64,000 nt of DNA from Rhabditoides inermis (Eukaryota > Nematoda > Chromadorea > Rhabditida > Rhabditidae): positions 196,001 to 260,000 of the forward strand of contig CAWZYM010000297.1 of NCBI GenBank assembly GCA_963966185.1, read 5' to 3'. Positions within the stretch are counted from its first letter, which is position 1. Each line of letters begins with the position of its first letter. Made by a program: the position numbers and the translations under genes. Below are positions 35,013 to 46,696 of the stretch, piece by piece. The notes beneath the pieces are model-generated. The model saw only the letters and a program-made list of their open reading frames with translations. It was not told the DNA's origin and searched no databases.

Positions 35013-35170
35013 GTGAGACTCGATTTTGTATCAAAAACCGCTTTATGATACAAAAAGCCACTTTCTGAGGATCTTTCCGGAGATCTTTTTGAGGGTGCGC
35101 GGCTGTTATGAGATCTTTCTGAGGGTCTTTTGTTTGCCAGCAGAAGTTGAGTCTGACCTCTACTTTATAG
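35013..35170 (+). repeat. Dispersed direct repeat, copy 1
   Basis: Shares an ordered set of short strings with 36076-36235: CGCTTTATG.TACA, GATCTTTC, GCGCGGCT, GCCAGCA and GTC.GACCTC. The copies are diverged and have no coding signature. Confidence 0.5.
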
Positions 35171-35883
35171 AAGACGAGTCTTCGGCGTCAAAACTTTATG
35201 GGACCAATTTCCCGGTGCTTCTGAGATTCATGACAGGGTGATTGGTCAGTTTTCTGTTTCGGAGTGCGCACCCGGATAAGAGAAGCACGGCTGGAGGCAG
35301 GACTGGAATGTAACAGTGACAGAGCGCCTCTCTCTCTCTCTCCTATTCTATTCCGCTCACACAATCGAAACAAATCGGGTAGACACAATTAACGAGAGGG
35401 AGTAATGACGATAAATTTACTCGCACAAAACACGTTCAACAGATATTTGTTTCGTCAAACATCTGTTGAACGTGATAAATCTATTGAAAACATATACACG
35501 GTTGGAACATTGTTGGTAAGAGAAGCGGGAAGTGCAACAACAGTAGGCAAGAGTGACACGAGAGAACGAAATAGGAAAATACGCAATGAAACTGAAATAA
35601 GGGGATCTCACAGCCACCGCCGTTAAAGAGACACTACTGGAAGAGGAGAATGGGTGAAAGTAGACCGAGACAGGAGAGACTGGCGCCTACACCTCTCCGC
35701 CATCCTTGGCCCCGGCTGCGACGACGAGTGCTCGGGAGAGACGGCGCTCCTCCTCCCTCTCTCCCACCTCCAGAGAGACACGCTGGCGCATCACCACGCA
35801 GTCACAGCGCAGCTATGAATGCACGGGAATCCATTATGAACATTGACAAGTACAGTAACCCTCGATTCTACAGTACCGCTCAC

Positions 35884-36057
35884 CCCTTATCCACTTGGCG
35901 TGCGAGTCGACTTCATCCTGCGAGGCGAGCCGGTCGCAGATGGCGCGAATCATGCCGAACTGCAACGGCAGTGTCCAAACTTCATTCTAGTCTCTTACGT
36001 TGTCGATGTGCTTGAGCTGGTCGAAGGTGGCGGCGAACTTGGTGGGACCGTGGCGGA
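35884..36057 (-). pseudogene. Two-exon coding fragment, unrecognised
   Basis: Exon 36057-35999 (VRHGPTKFAATFDQLKHIDN) joins through a 39-nt intron with good GTAAGA and TTGCAG sites to exon 35959-35884 (FGMIRAICDRLASQDEVDSH). Phase is preserved. The next plausible exon downstream reaches a stop within three codons and no start is visible upstream, so this looks like a broken gene or an isolated remnant. Family not recognised. Confidence 0.35.
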
Positions 36058-36075
36058 CTTAAGGTATAGGCGAGG

Positions 36076-36235
36076 TCAGAATAGAGTATCAATCAAAAGC
36101 CGCTTTATGCTACAGAAACACACATTGTGGGGACCTTTCTGTGAGTGGGGGCACTTTTTTGGGATTTTTCTGAAGGCGCGCGGCTTTCTGAAGATCTTGT
36201 GCCAGCAAGAGTCCAGACTGACCTCAACCGAACGG
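36076..36235 (+). repeat. Dispersed direct repeat, copy 2
   Basis: Partner of 35013-35170, about 1.06 kb apart in the same orientation. Confidence 0.5.
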
Positions 36236-36614
36236 GAATCGCTTAGAAAGAAGGTAATGTTTGAGGTAATGTCACGTTCCTGATGAAGGCGCAAAACCGA
36301 AAAAATGTATATTCCAACACACGTGGTCTCCGGCTTTATCAACTTACAATACAATATAGCCACTAGTATCAGTATCAAAATACGTCAGAGGAGACAAAAG
36401 AGAACATAGAACAGTCTCTGAAAGTTAACTCTTGCGGAGACGTAAGAGTGAAGTATTTTTTGTAAAGCACAATCGAGGCGAAAAAGTGGTGTTATGGTTT
36501 TGTCTACTTTTTCTATTCAATTTCAATACTTCCGCGAAGCAGAAGCGGTGTGAAAGAGTACGTAGCGCTATGGTGTTGCGCCGTTACGTAATATCGCATA
36601 TTTTTATTTTTTTA

Positions 36615-36665
36615 TAATTCATGTTTCCCGAAATAGACGGTCAGAAAAGGGAACATATCTAAATA
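36615..36665 (+). repeat. Inverted repeat end, left
   Basis: TTCATGTTTCCCGAAATAGA followed by CGGTCAGAAAAGGGAACAT. The complement of nearly the same string lies at 39038-39080, enclosing about 2.4 kb that includes the Cys-rich gene. A shorter inverted pair (AAGAAGAACTCCGGGGAAA) lies at 37213 and 38630-38650. Confidence 0.55.
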
Positions 36666-36849
36666 TGACAACACAATCATAATGGTATGAAGCATACCGT
36701 TGTGCCTAAGATACTAGATACATATTAGGCTAACGCCGGGGAAAGACGGGTAGGCTGACGAGGTTAGTGGTGGGAAGACGATACTTGATCGATAATACTT
36801 GATCGAGAATGAAACATTTATTGAGAAATCAGTCGAGAAGCGTAGCAAA

Positions 36850-38797
36850 TCACGGGCAGCAGTAGCAGTTGCCACCCAGCTTGTGTTTGAAAGAGAAGCG
36901 GTCCTCCTGGATGAGTTTCATTTATCTTCGTCCCTTCCCCGCCATCCCTCACCCTGTGTCCACATCGCTCGTCCCTTTTCCGCCAGTTGTTCTTGAAGCA
37001 AGCGAATGGCTTGCCTTTGATGCACGCGTCGCAGTTCATGAACAGGCACTGGAAACTGTCGGTCTGAAAATACAACTATATACTTTTGTCGTATCGTTTA
37101 TTTCTTCAGGAATCGCTTGTAAAAGATTCATGATCTTATGGTTTCATGAAAAGCGGGACGTTATTAATGATTAATCATTGATTATGCTTGAGCTGAGTTG
37201 ATTCGAATCGTTAAAGAAGAACTCCGGGGAAAGAGTCACCCGGGTGAACAGGGGCCGCGCTCTATTCAATGTTTTGGCGCGAAAATGAGCAGTGCACGGA
37301 GAGGCAAGTGTGCGAGAATGAGAGCGGCTATTGGAGTTTGCGTTGCACTATGGGATACACAAAATGACAAAATAACAATTAAAACTTATTCAGTACATTG
37401 TAATATCCATAGCTAACTCGACCACAACCATCTTCTCAATGACATCTGTGTAGCAAACCAGTGAAAGTGAAACATAATAATCCTGATTTCAAAATAGTAT
37501 GCCAATTCATGTACACATTTCATCGTTTATCGCATATCAAACAATAGTGTGTCTTCTGTCCACCTCCCTCTCGCGTCCGCGTCGAGTTGCAGTCCGTCGA
37601 GATCTACAACGCACTGCATCAACACCATCCACGACAATGACATGCTCAAAGAGTTTGTTAGGTAACAGATCAAACTAACCAGGTGAATAACCAGGTAACG
37701 ATACCTGGATTACATTACGTGAGACATAAAACACTTACTTCCTATGTTTGCTCTTCATGTCCATGTCCATGTCCTCGCCTCTCCTCTCTTCTCTCTCGCA
37801 TCGCTCGGTCGCACCGCATGCCACGGCCACCTTCTTCTGTTCATCCTACAAGAGAACATGATAATTTTTTCACAACGCAATCAAAGCACTACTTTTTCTT
37901 CACAAGGCTATGCGCGTTGTAAACACATACGTATTAGAAACGGCATACTATTCTAAAAGTTATTTACGAAGATTTATAAACATTGTGATGATGAATCAGA
38001 TTGCAGTTTACGACTTCATTTTATCGGTTGGGAAATATCCTAACCTGTACTGTTTGCGCTTGAGTCGATTGAAAAGGGCGCGAGAGAGCGCGCCTCGCTT
38101 AGTGCAGCGCCGCTCGCGTCGAACATGACGTGCAGCAACGGATACTACGCGACGCGCATTACCTAAACACACGTCGTCAATACATTCACATATAACGATA
38201 CACAAAATACATACCTACTATATAGAACATAAAATATACAAACGAAAAAATGAAAATACGGCGTAACACAAATTGAGCGAGACATTTCGAAACAAAATAA
38301 CACCTTCAAATTGGGTTTGATTGATGAACAATCGTGTTGTGAAATCACATAAAGATGTATAAACACCTATTACATCGATTTAATACAAAAAAGAACCAAG
38401 AAAACAACAACAAATCAACTAAATCATCAAAAACACACAAACAGCTGATCGGCTGATTGCACAGTGCAAAAGTGGGCGTGGCTATAAGGTCCCGCCCCCG
38501 TTTGCATATTATTGCCAAAAAGAATTCGGACTGAATAATTCAATATGCAAATTTTTGTTTTCTCTCGAAATTTTGACTATCCGATTCGGAATCCCAACCT
38601 ATGATTTCCCCTGATCCCCCGGCACTCTACTTTTCCCCGGAGTTCTTCTTTAATTACCATGACAATATTAGCCAACTTGTGGCTTTTGTCGATTGCACTG
38701 GAAGCGAAGCTGAAGCGATTCTTCCACTTGTCGTTTATCTTGATCTTCGCATAACCGTAGGCAATTGTGAAAAGTAGAATCGCGACGAGAAGGCGCA
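36850..38797 (-). CDS. Small secreted cysteine-rich protein, three exons
   Basis: Exons 38797-38658, 37063-36953 and 36906-36850 keep phase. The first begins right after TATCTGCAG and encodes a hydrophobic signal-like stretch RLLVAILLFTIAYGYA. The second reads TDSFQCLFMNCDACIKGKPF followed by ACFKNNWRKRDERCGHR. The third ends FSFKHKLGGNCYCCP and TGA. Total is about 102 residues with eight cysteines, typical of secreted nematode effectors or antimicrobial-like proteins, but no named family was recognised. The start codon is uncertain: the exon opens with TGCGC, so the A of an ATG, or more N-terminal sequence, must come from an upstream exon. The 1.6-kb first intron contains repeat DNA. Confidence 0.6.
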
Positions 38798-39037
38798 CTG
38801 CAGATATGCAAGACGAAACAGTGTGTTGTCGTGTGGATCATCTATTCCACTCCTTATATATTCAATCGGTTACACATGTCCACTATCTTGACTGATAAGC
38901 CATTCTTGTTATACTGACGGGTGAGTCAATGAAACATGTTAATCTCGTACACAGGATTCTCGTAACACAGCCATTTTCACCATGATCGAGCTAGTTTCAT
39001 GAATTTAACCTTTGAGAAGCTGATATCAACTTACAGT

Positions 39038-39080
39038 ATGTTCCCTTTTCTGACCGTCTTCTTCGGGCAACATGAATATT
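39038..39080 (-). repeat. Inverted repeat end, right
   Basis: Complement of the motif at 36615-36665 (ATGTTCCCTTTTCTGACCG on the plus strand). Together these may mark the ends of an inverted-repeat element of about 2.4 kb. Confidence 0.55.
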
Positions 39081-39103
39081 AAAAGAAAAAATAGAAGAAA
39101 AAA

Positions 39104-39295
39104 AGAGACTCACTTTTCCGGTAGAAGGCAGACGGTTTCCATTTGTGTTCTTCTGCTGCTTCTCGCCAGCCTTTTTCTCGGACTTCGACTTGGACGTCTC
39201 CTTCTCTCTGCTCTCCCTGCTCTCCCTGCTCTTCCTTTTGCCTCCGTCGTCTCCACTACCACCTGCTGCAATTATGAGTGGTTGATTCCACCATT
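39104..39295 (-). repeat. Third copy of the Lys/Ser-rich exon repeat
   Basis: On the minus strand it reads GSGDDGGKRKSRESRESRE followed by a KSKSEKKAGEKQQKN segment and LPSTGK then GTGAG. It is in the same orientation as the right arm of the 31868-33010 palindrome and shares the flanking TGGTGGAATCAACCACTCAT. The RES unit is expanded relative to the other copies. Confidence 0.75.
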
Positions 39296-39709
39296 ATGCT
39301 TCTTCTTCTTTCCCCGCGGCGTGCGGTCGCGTCCTCATTTTGCCCCACCGCCGCATGTTCTGTCAACGATAAGAATTCTTCCCGAGTAACCAGTGAGGCG
39401 GCGGGAAATACCCTCATGTAGAAGCTATGAGGTTTCTTGGAGTATCGACTGATTCTCGAATTAAGGCCGTTCACTGTGAGGCGATAAGGCGAGGCCAAAT
39501 AAGCCAGTTTGGAGTGCACTAGTGGGCGAAGCGCGGATTCTCGATTGGAGGGAAAGAAGGTACAAAGCGATTATAATAGGCTTGCACTTAGCTCAGGATT
39601 TTTCGGTGAAAAAAAATTTATCGTGGACAGTTAACTACAGTATACTGAAAGAAATGCATCACAGATTTTTTTTGGCGTTCATATCTCTACTTCGCAATTA
39701 ATCTTACAA

Positions 39710-39781
39710 GAACCCGTGGCGAAGTGGTAACGATCTCGCTTGACAAGCAGCGATCCGCGAGTTCGAACTTGGGTACTTGCC
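39710..39781 (+). repeat. tRNA-like SINE or degenerate tRNA
   Basis: It has a polymerase III A-box-like GTGGCGAAGTGGTAACG, an anticodon-like loop TTGACAA, and a B-box-like GAGTTCGAACT. The stems do not pair properly. A related sequence on the minus strand at 61991-62061 shares GTGGCGCAGTGGTAACG, TCTCGCTTG and CAAG. Confidence 0.6.
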
Positions 39782-40283
39782 TCGCAAAGTTTTGTCAAAT
39801 CGGAAACAGCATCCAATGGGTTCTGATCTTTATCTGACAACTCTAACAAGCTCTCTCGTGAAAAGAGTGGAACTGATTTGCGGGCCCAGTATACGAATTG
39901 AAGAGCTACGGCGGCAACCACGACCGGAAGAGAAGTACGTCACTGTATCGATAGATATCTGGAGCCGTTCACTGTGAGACGATAAGGAGGAGCCAAATAA
40001 GCCTGTTAGAAAAGCACATAGTCGGTAACTCGTAGATTTTTAGATTTCGCAACATAATGGTGACGAATGGATTGACCGTGAGCAAGTATGCAAATGGATG
40101 CAAGAAGTTCGAGAACGTTCGACGGTAGAGGCGTAGAGGCAACGTGGTCCATAGGGCTCACGCGTTCGAGGATGGATCAAGGTCGCATACTCTGTATGAA
40201 GAAGAGAGAAGATTCTCGAAAGATGCTACCCGCCGGATGAGACTTTGCTATAGGGAGCAATACCCAATGAATAACTCCCCCAG

Positions 40284-40736
40284 TTTCATTCACGAATGAC
40301 TGAACGAGCAAATGGTCCCAGTCCAGTCACGGTTCGCGAAGATGTGCGCGGTTTCACCCACCTCCAGTCCAGTCTATAGTGGACAATTTTTTTTTGCAGT
40401 GTATTGTCCGTTACTCTCCCCTTCTGAAAGCCACTGTCTGTTTGAGCTCTTTCATTGACCTCCTTCCTCAAGTACCTGAAAAACCATACACATTCATAGA
40501 CAGGAACGCATAACACCTACTCGGAAGTGTTGTAATCGAGCGATATTCCGAATGCGACAGCCATTGCTTCGATCGCTTTTCCGATCCGCCACGCGTCAAC
40601 TCGGGTGTAAAGGGCCACAATATACACAAGCTGTAAGTGATTGCACTGTCCGGACACCTTTCAAGGCTGGTACGCACTTCTCCACTAGGCTTTATCGCCT
40701 TGGCGGCATCGGCATCATGAGGGTCATTTGCAAGTC
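40284..40736 (-). CDS. Unidentified protein fragment, three phase-consistent exons
   Basis: Exons 40736-40678, 40630-40521 and 40478 down to a stop near 40284 are joined by 40-50 nt introns with GT/CAG borders and keep frame: PHDADAAKAIKPSGE, then VYIVALYTRVDAWRIGKAIE, AMAVAFGISLDYNTSE and YLRKEVNERAQTDSGFQKG. No start methionine in frame is visible, so the 5' end is missing or lies in an exon not recognised. It is 90 bp downstream of the PIGG stop on the same strand. Family not recognised. Confidence 0.45.
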
Positions 40737-40827
40737 CTAATAACGGCTGATATAATTGATAATTGATCCTAATTACCCCTAATTACGACAACAGTATCAT
40801 TATACAGCAGAAAAGATATTAACAATT

Positions 40828-41913
40828 TTACCCGCAAGAGAACGTTCGAATAAAACATACAAAAGCTGAAGTGAGAGAAATAAATAAGATATGAGCAGAC
40901 TCGTAGAGGCACTTGGGTGCGAAGACGCTCCATACAAAGAGGTGGTGGGAGAAGAGAAGCAGGGCGAGTTGGGAGGAGCAGAGAGACACGGCGCGGAGAA
41001 GAAGCAGCTGGAGCAGCGAGGAGAAGGAGAGGTGGCTGGAAAGACTCTTTCTCCTCTTGCCTCTAGTTCTCTTCCCTCTCTCACCTCTCCATTGCAGCCA
41101 CGATGACAGTCGAGTAGCAGTGTAGTGTCATCTGGACGCCAATGACGAGAGGCTGATAGCTGGAGATGCCAGTGTAACCGCTGGCCACATCCAGAGACGA
41201 CAACGAGTTCGAGTTGCCCTGAATGGAACACATCATCCCACCCACATCTCTCGTGCCCCATCTCTCTCTACAACCACTCACCTGGTACCACCAGACAGTG
41301 GCCAGTAGGATCGCCTGCTGATCCCCGCCCATCCCTCTGCCCATCCGACCCATCACACGAGAGACAGCGAGGAGGGGAAGGAACTGCGGTCTGCAAGGCA
41401 CATTTCCTCTATGTCTCTCCCTTTCTCCTCTCACCTGTGCAGGGAGCACAATATCAACCGCAGCACATTTGTCGGAGACGACGGGAGAAGAAGAAGGCAC
41501 ACAAACCAGAGGTGGTGCACGCTGGAATGGAATATCTCTTTCACTCTCTCTTGTCCCTCTCTTCCCTTCCTCCCTGCTCACCTGGACACATCATCTCCAC
41601 GCCACATCCTCTCGAGTAGACAGACCGCCGCTGCGGCTGTCCCCATCCACACCCATCGGCTCTTCCCGCGCCAGTCGAGCAGGCAGAAGAGGGAGAGGAG
41701 CAGGCAGAGGAGGCGGAGGGTGGGCGAACTGAAAGTGCCGCGTGAACAAACGAATGTACACACTTTGTACCTATTCCCCAGTCCCCACCTGGCGATGAGT
41801 GTCGCCGGGTCGGGCACGTGTGAGAATCCAAGAGCTGCCGCCACCGCCGATACACTCGCCGATAGCCACGAGACATCGTGGAACGTCGCAGGGGCCAGTG
41901 TGTCTGCAACTCC

Positions 41914-41961
<48 letters not shown>

Positions 41962-43442
41962 CCCCCTCTCTTTCCCCCTCTCTCACCCTCTGTCATGGTC
42001 CACCTCCTCCTCGCACTCATCGTCCATGCCATGCCGAGTCTGTGGAGGAAGAGCAGCGCCAGTCCGGCCCCGCCCACTCGCCGCCCACTCCACATGTGCA
42101 CAGCCACAGAGGTGGGCAGGAGGAAGTACCTGACGTGAGAATTATTGAAAATATAGTAACTTCACTGATACGATAGGTGAAAACTACAATAGAACAGAAT
42201 CGTATACGCTGTTCTGACGCCCAACATTAGAAAAGTGAGAAACGCATTTAAGCAGTAATATGTAGTAACAGTGATTACTGTACTTGGTCACTTACCATAT
42301 CTCATGTTCCTCTTCGACCAGCGACGACGCGAATGTGGTGCCGCCGTTGACGAGCAGGCAGAGGAGGAAGAAGGCAGTGGATGGGGAGAGTGGGAGGAGA
42401 GAGGGGAGGGAGGAGCGGACGAGGAGCAGGGTGGCCTGGAAAGAAAGCAACATCAGCTACATCAATACACATCTTGCGCATAGCAGAAACGCAAACGATT
42501 CAGGTGACAAAGCAGAACAAAAACGAGAAAAAACAAAAAAAACGCACCACCGCCGACAGCGCACTGCCTGCCAACAGAAGAGGCAGGCTGACTCGGGCAG
42601 AGCGGGCGATGAGAGTCGACTGCGAGGAGCGGAGAGAAGAAGAACATCTACAACGAGTAATCTTATAATCTAACAATTACAGGTGATGATAGATTGTGTC
42701 GAGAGAGAGAGAGAGAGAGAGAAAGAAAGAGAGACCCTGCTTACCTGTCCATCACCTCTCGCACCCTGTTCCCGTCCCTCGCCAGTCCCTCGCATCCCAG
42801 TCGCACCTGCACTGACAGCTCGCGGATGCAGAGAGACACGCCTGTCAAATATGAGACAATCATTTTCCCGGACGGGACATTCTATGCTCACCCTCTCCTT
42901 CTCCGCCCATCCGCTCGAACCGCCTGGCAGTGCGCAGCTGGCGGCGCATCGCCTCGCCTTCCTCTTCCCACACACCTGCGAAGCAAACACACATCATACT
43001 ATCCTCTCTCTCTTCTTCCTCTTTTCACCACCATTTCCGCTCATGCCTGCGCACCATCATTCCACTATACTTATTCAAAGATCTCACCACTCAAATCCAC
43101 GCCCAGCGACAGGGGCAGCTCCACTCCCAGCAGGGAAGCGAGGGTCGACGCCACGTCGACCTGCTCTATCTGAGTGGGGGAGAGGAGGGATCGGCCCCCT
43201 CCCCCTCCTGCTCCTCCCCGCCACACCACCACAGGCACCCGTGTCTCCTCCGTACTCGCTCCCCCGTGTCCGCCCGCCGGCGTCATCCCGTGGTCTCCTA
43301 CCACCAACAGAAGATGCGAGGGAGAGAACGAAGACTGGAACGGGACAATCTACTTGCCATTAGGAGTTTTATCAGAGATTTGGAAAAGGCGAGTCTGGGA
43401 AATGGACTCCATTCATTAACCATTTCGCCACAAATTTGAGAT

Positions 43443-43478
<36 letters not shown>

Positions 43479-44820
43479 GGGGGGGGACTCACCAAAGCGT
43501 CGTGTATCCTCCTCACCACACTGTCCATCTCTCGCAATTTCACCGGGATCTGTGCGCTCTCGCCGCCGAGGGAGTGGCCTGGATAAACAAGTAAACATGT
43601 AAACAAAAAACAATTAAACAAGTAAACAAACAAGTAAACAACCTACCAATATGATCGAGTCCCAAATAGTGTAGTACCATCATATCCCACTCTTGCATCC
43701 CATCCTCGGACAAAGCAGAGGTGAGATGGCGAGTCACGTTCCGGTCCACCTGAATAGCATGTCATCTCATCTCTCTCGCTCTCCCTGTTTCTCTCTCACC
43801 TCTGTGTAGTCCTTAACAAAGAACGACGTGACTCCGTCGGTGTTCTGGAACTGTGTGGGAAACAGGCGCAGCCATGTGTCGTCGCCAAAGAAGTGGATTC
43901 TGAAAATAAAACTCTCCCTTCCATCGCTTTCATTCGCACGTGCGTGATATGGAGCATATGTCGGCCCACCTCTTGCCCTTGCTCGCATACTCCCCCACCC
44001 ATGTGGTCTCCTGTGCCGCTCCGCTCGCGAGGTTCGAGACGGCCGCCGCGAACGAGGGGACACCGCCGGCGGTCATCGCCTCAACAGAGTGCACTGACGA
44101 GCAAACCATGACCGGTCTGCGGTAATATTTTTAACTGAATTTCAACAACATTCCATTGAAACGTGACTTGCAAATGCGATAAACAATATTCACATTCAAT
44201 GTTGAATATCATCCATAATGATAGCCTGGAGATCTTCCCGTGGCCCCGCCCATCGAAACCCCGCCCCCCACCTTGATGCGCGGCATAGTGACAGTCGGCG
44301 ATTGCACGTGCGCGTCGAACAGAGAAGCGCGGCCGGCAGAGACGGAGGAGCGGATGAAGCTGGAACGAGTGACTCCGCCCACTGTAGCACCGCCCACGCT
44401 GATCGAGTCATCACGTATCTCTTGACCACACACATTATGAGACTACAAAACGAGCAGTGAATTTTAGCTCCGCCCCTTTCAGCCCGCCCACCTCATAGTG
44501 TCGGTCTGGGTGAGGAATCCGAGGCGCCACGCGTCTATCACCATGAATACGGTGTGTGAGGGAGGAGAGGAGCGGGGAGAGAGACAGTCTGAAAGGGGAT
44601 ACGGCTCCATATATATTTTCGATGTTTCCAAAATTTTAATTTCCTTATGAGTTATATGTGATAACCATATTTTCCACTGACCATCCTGCTCCTGCTCCCA
44701 CTGCTCCTTCTCCTCCCCCGCTCCTCCTCCTCCTGGAAAGAAGCCAGCGGCGAAGAGTGCAGTGGAGGCGAGAAGAAGTGCGAGTGGCAAGGCGACAGCT
44801 GCCACGCCCGGAGGCCGCAT
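40828..44820 (-). CDS. PIGG: GPI ethanolamine phosphate transferase 2 (PIGG/GPI7)
   Basis: Minus-strand gene from ATG 44820 (MRPPGVAAVALPLALLLAS, a signal anchor) to TAA 40830-40828. The lumenal alkaline-phosphatase-like domain shows VFMVIDAWRLGFL, SPTVTMPRIKALTTGG, RIHFFGDDTWLRLFP, FFVKDYTEVDRNVTRHL, LHYLGLDHIGHS, LREMDSVVRRIH and VVGDHGMTPAGGHGG, the metal-site series of PIG-N/O/G enzymes; the LGLDHIGH form is that of PIGG. A multi-pass C-terminal half follows, with FASSLVEEEHEIWYFLLPT, FFQ-type QGNSNSLSSLDVASGYTG and HHLFVWSVFAPKCLYESAH, which are PIGG hallmarks. Role: in the ER it adds ethanolamine phosphate to the second mannose of GPI anchors. Exons are GC-rich and introns short; (GA/CT)n tracts lie in several introns. 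Confidence 0.93.
41918..41958 (+). repeat. (CT)n microsatellite
   Basis: About 40 bases of CT repeats (GA on the PIGG sense strand) in a PIGG intron. Confidence 0.93.
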
Positions 44821-45359
44821 CCTGTAAATACAAATAGTGCAACTCCCACGCAAACTTGTAAATATTTATGAGGTAATCTCAGCTGACACGCTCCCTATTC
44901 TCGCTCGGTGGTAACTGGAACACGCGAACGCCTCCCTAATCCATCCAATCATCAATCGGGTTCTCCCACGCTGATCCCGATTTCCCTTCTTCGCTCTCGC
45001 TGCTTCTATCAATCGTTTCGCGTAGTTTCGGGATTTCGCCAGCTGCTGGCTGCGGTCAGTCAGTTGTGTCCCTGATCCATTCTTCTTCTAGCCTACGGAT
45101 CATTCTTCCGACAATACAATATCCCCTTTCACTTTCTCTGTGTGTGGACGCATTCTCAATCGAGGTCGCCTCACATCCGCCCGAGCTCTAGTCTCGTCGA
45201 TTCGGTTTTCGTCCATGTGTATCGAACGCGTGATGATGTTGTGGTCATTAGTCATAAGATGTGCATTGCAAATGCACGCTCTAATAACGCCCGCCTGTCG
45301 CCTGTGCACGGAACCTGTTCGCTGCTCGAGTCGGCTATTTTGAACCCTATCATTTGAGG

Positions 45360-46027
45360 ATGAGGAGAGGAGTACTACTAGCAGTTGCAGTAGCGCTTCT
45401 GCCGTTTGTCGCATCGCAGGGATTCACTTTCGGAAATGTGAGTCGTGATTTTCATATCAGAGAGAGTCACATTCGAAAATAAACTTGACAGGAAGTTTAG
45501 GTGGACAGGAACGGCGTGTTGTTGAATGAGTACATCAACGCTATTACCGCCTACGGACCGGGCCTGGGAGTGTTCAGTGAGTATACTCCTATTGATGACA
45601 CAACTTGTCAATCTCAATCTCATTGGGACAGAAAGTTACACTTTGATTCTGGATCTTTCTCAATTAGATCTGATATCACGAGAAAAACTGAATTCATCTG
45701 GGTGGAAACGAAATGTCAGTTTCCGATTCCAGCTCCCTGGACCTATGTTGATATTTCCTACGATAACATTCCCTTCGTGGGAAAGATACCTCTGATTGGA
45801 AAGGAGGGAACCTCCTCGGGTCTCGGTATTGCCAACAACTACCCGCCCACCGGAAACCCCGGTAACCCCATACCGCCGTTGTACAGGTAAGCAAAGAGGG
45901 AAAGTGAGACAAGCCACGCCCATCCAGAGCCCGCCCCCTTCCTCCCAACATCCCCGAGCCTGTCGACGTTGTTGCCGTTCCTCTAGATGAGGAGGCTCTG
46001 CATGGAGAGCCTCTCTTCCCCAAGGGT

Positions 46028-46075
<48 letters not shown>

Positions 46076-46467
46076 CTCTCTCTCTCCCTCTCTCTTTCTC
46101 TCCCTCTCTCTTTCTCTCTCTCATCCCTCTCCTCCAGAACTCACTCTCCCTGGCATGACCACTCATGACATAAACGACATGGACGAGGATCAGAACAAGG
46201 TCGACGATCCGTTCGGAGACCTCGGAGACGGCAAGGACGAGAAGGACAAGAACGAGATCACCGGTGAGTGACGTCATCTCAGATATGACGTCATCATCTC
46301 CTTTAGATGAGGATGACGATGACGTGACGCTGGACAGCGTGCACGAGAAGAACGTGAAGGCAGAGGACATGGTGAAGAAGGAGGAAGTTCCGGCGATGCC
46401 GCGCTCTCCATTCAGAAAGAGGACCAAGAGGTTCGCGGGACTCGCACACATACTCGGAATGCATTGA
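45360..46467 (+). CDS. Secreted acidic protein with basic C-terminal tail
   Basis: Exons 45360-45437, 45501-45886, 45928-46025, 46138-46263 and 46307-46467 give 282 codons plus stop. The signal peptide is MRRGVLLAVAVALLPFVASQ. A Gly/Pro/Asn-rich stretch follows (YPPTGNPGNPIPPLYR), then a highly acidic region (DINDMDEDQNKVDDPFGDLG, DEDDDDVTLDS), then the basic RKRTKRFAGLAHILGMH end. Within exon 2, 45577-45732 has perfect GTGAGT and CCAG borders and is 156 nt, a multiple of three with no stop. It is probably an intron; removing it leaves 230 codons in frame. The KR before the last 11 residues is a potential processing site. AATAAA lies at 46534-46539. No family recognised. Divergent from PIGG. 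Confidence 0.8.
46028..46130 (+). repeat. (CT)n microsatellite before an acceptor
   Basis: About 100 bases of CT with TTT interruptions fill the intron between the third and fourth exons of the 45360-46467 gene and run into the acceptor CCTCCAG. Confidence 0.95.
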
Positions 46468-46696
46468 GTGCCAGAAGAGATACTAACTTATTCGCCCCTG
46501 TACATTCCCCCCACCCCCAAGTATTCACGTCCGAATAAAACACGGTTCACCTCACCCCAAACAATTAACATCACGTATGCAATCACATTTTATGGATACA
46601 ACGAATACACACAAACATAACAACCAGAGATCTGCACAACATAAACAACATAATCATCTCAATATATCAACGGGTTACTGTATTTCTTTCCTCACA

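Noticed and set aside
39710..39781. Functional tRNA-Val
   Set aside because: The anticodon-like triplet is GAC, but the acceptor, D and T stems do not pair as required, and a similar degenerate sequence exists at 61991-62061. A SINE is more likely.
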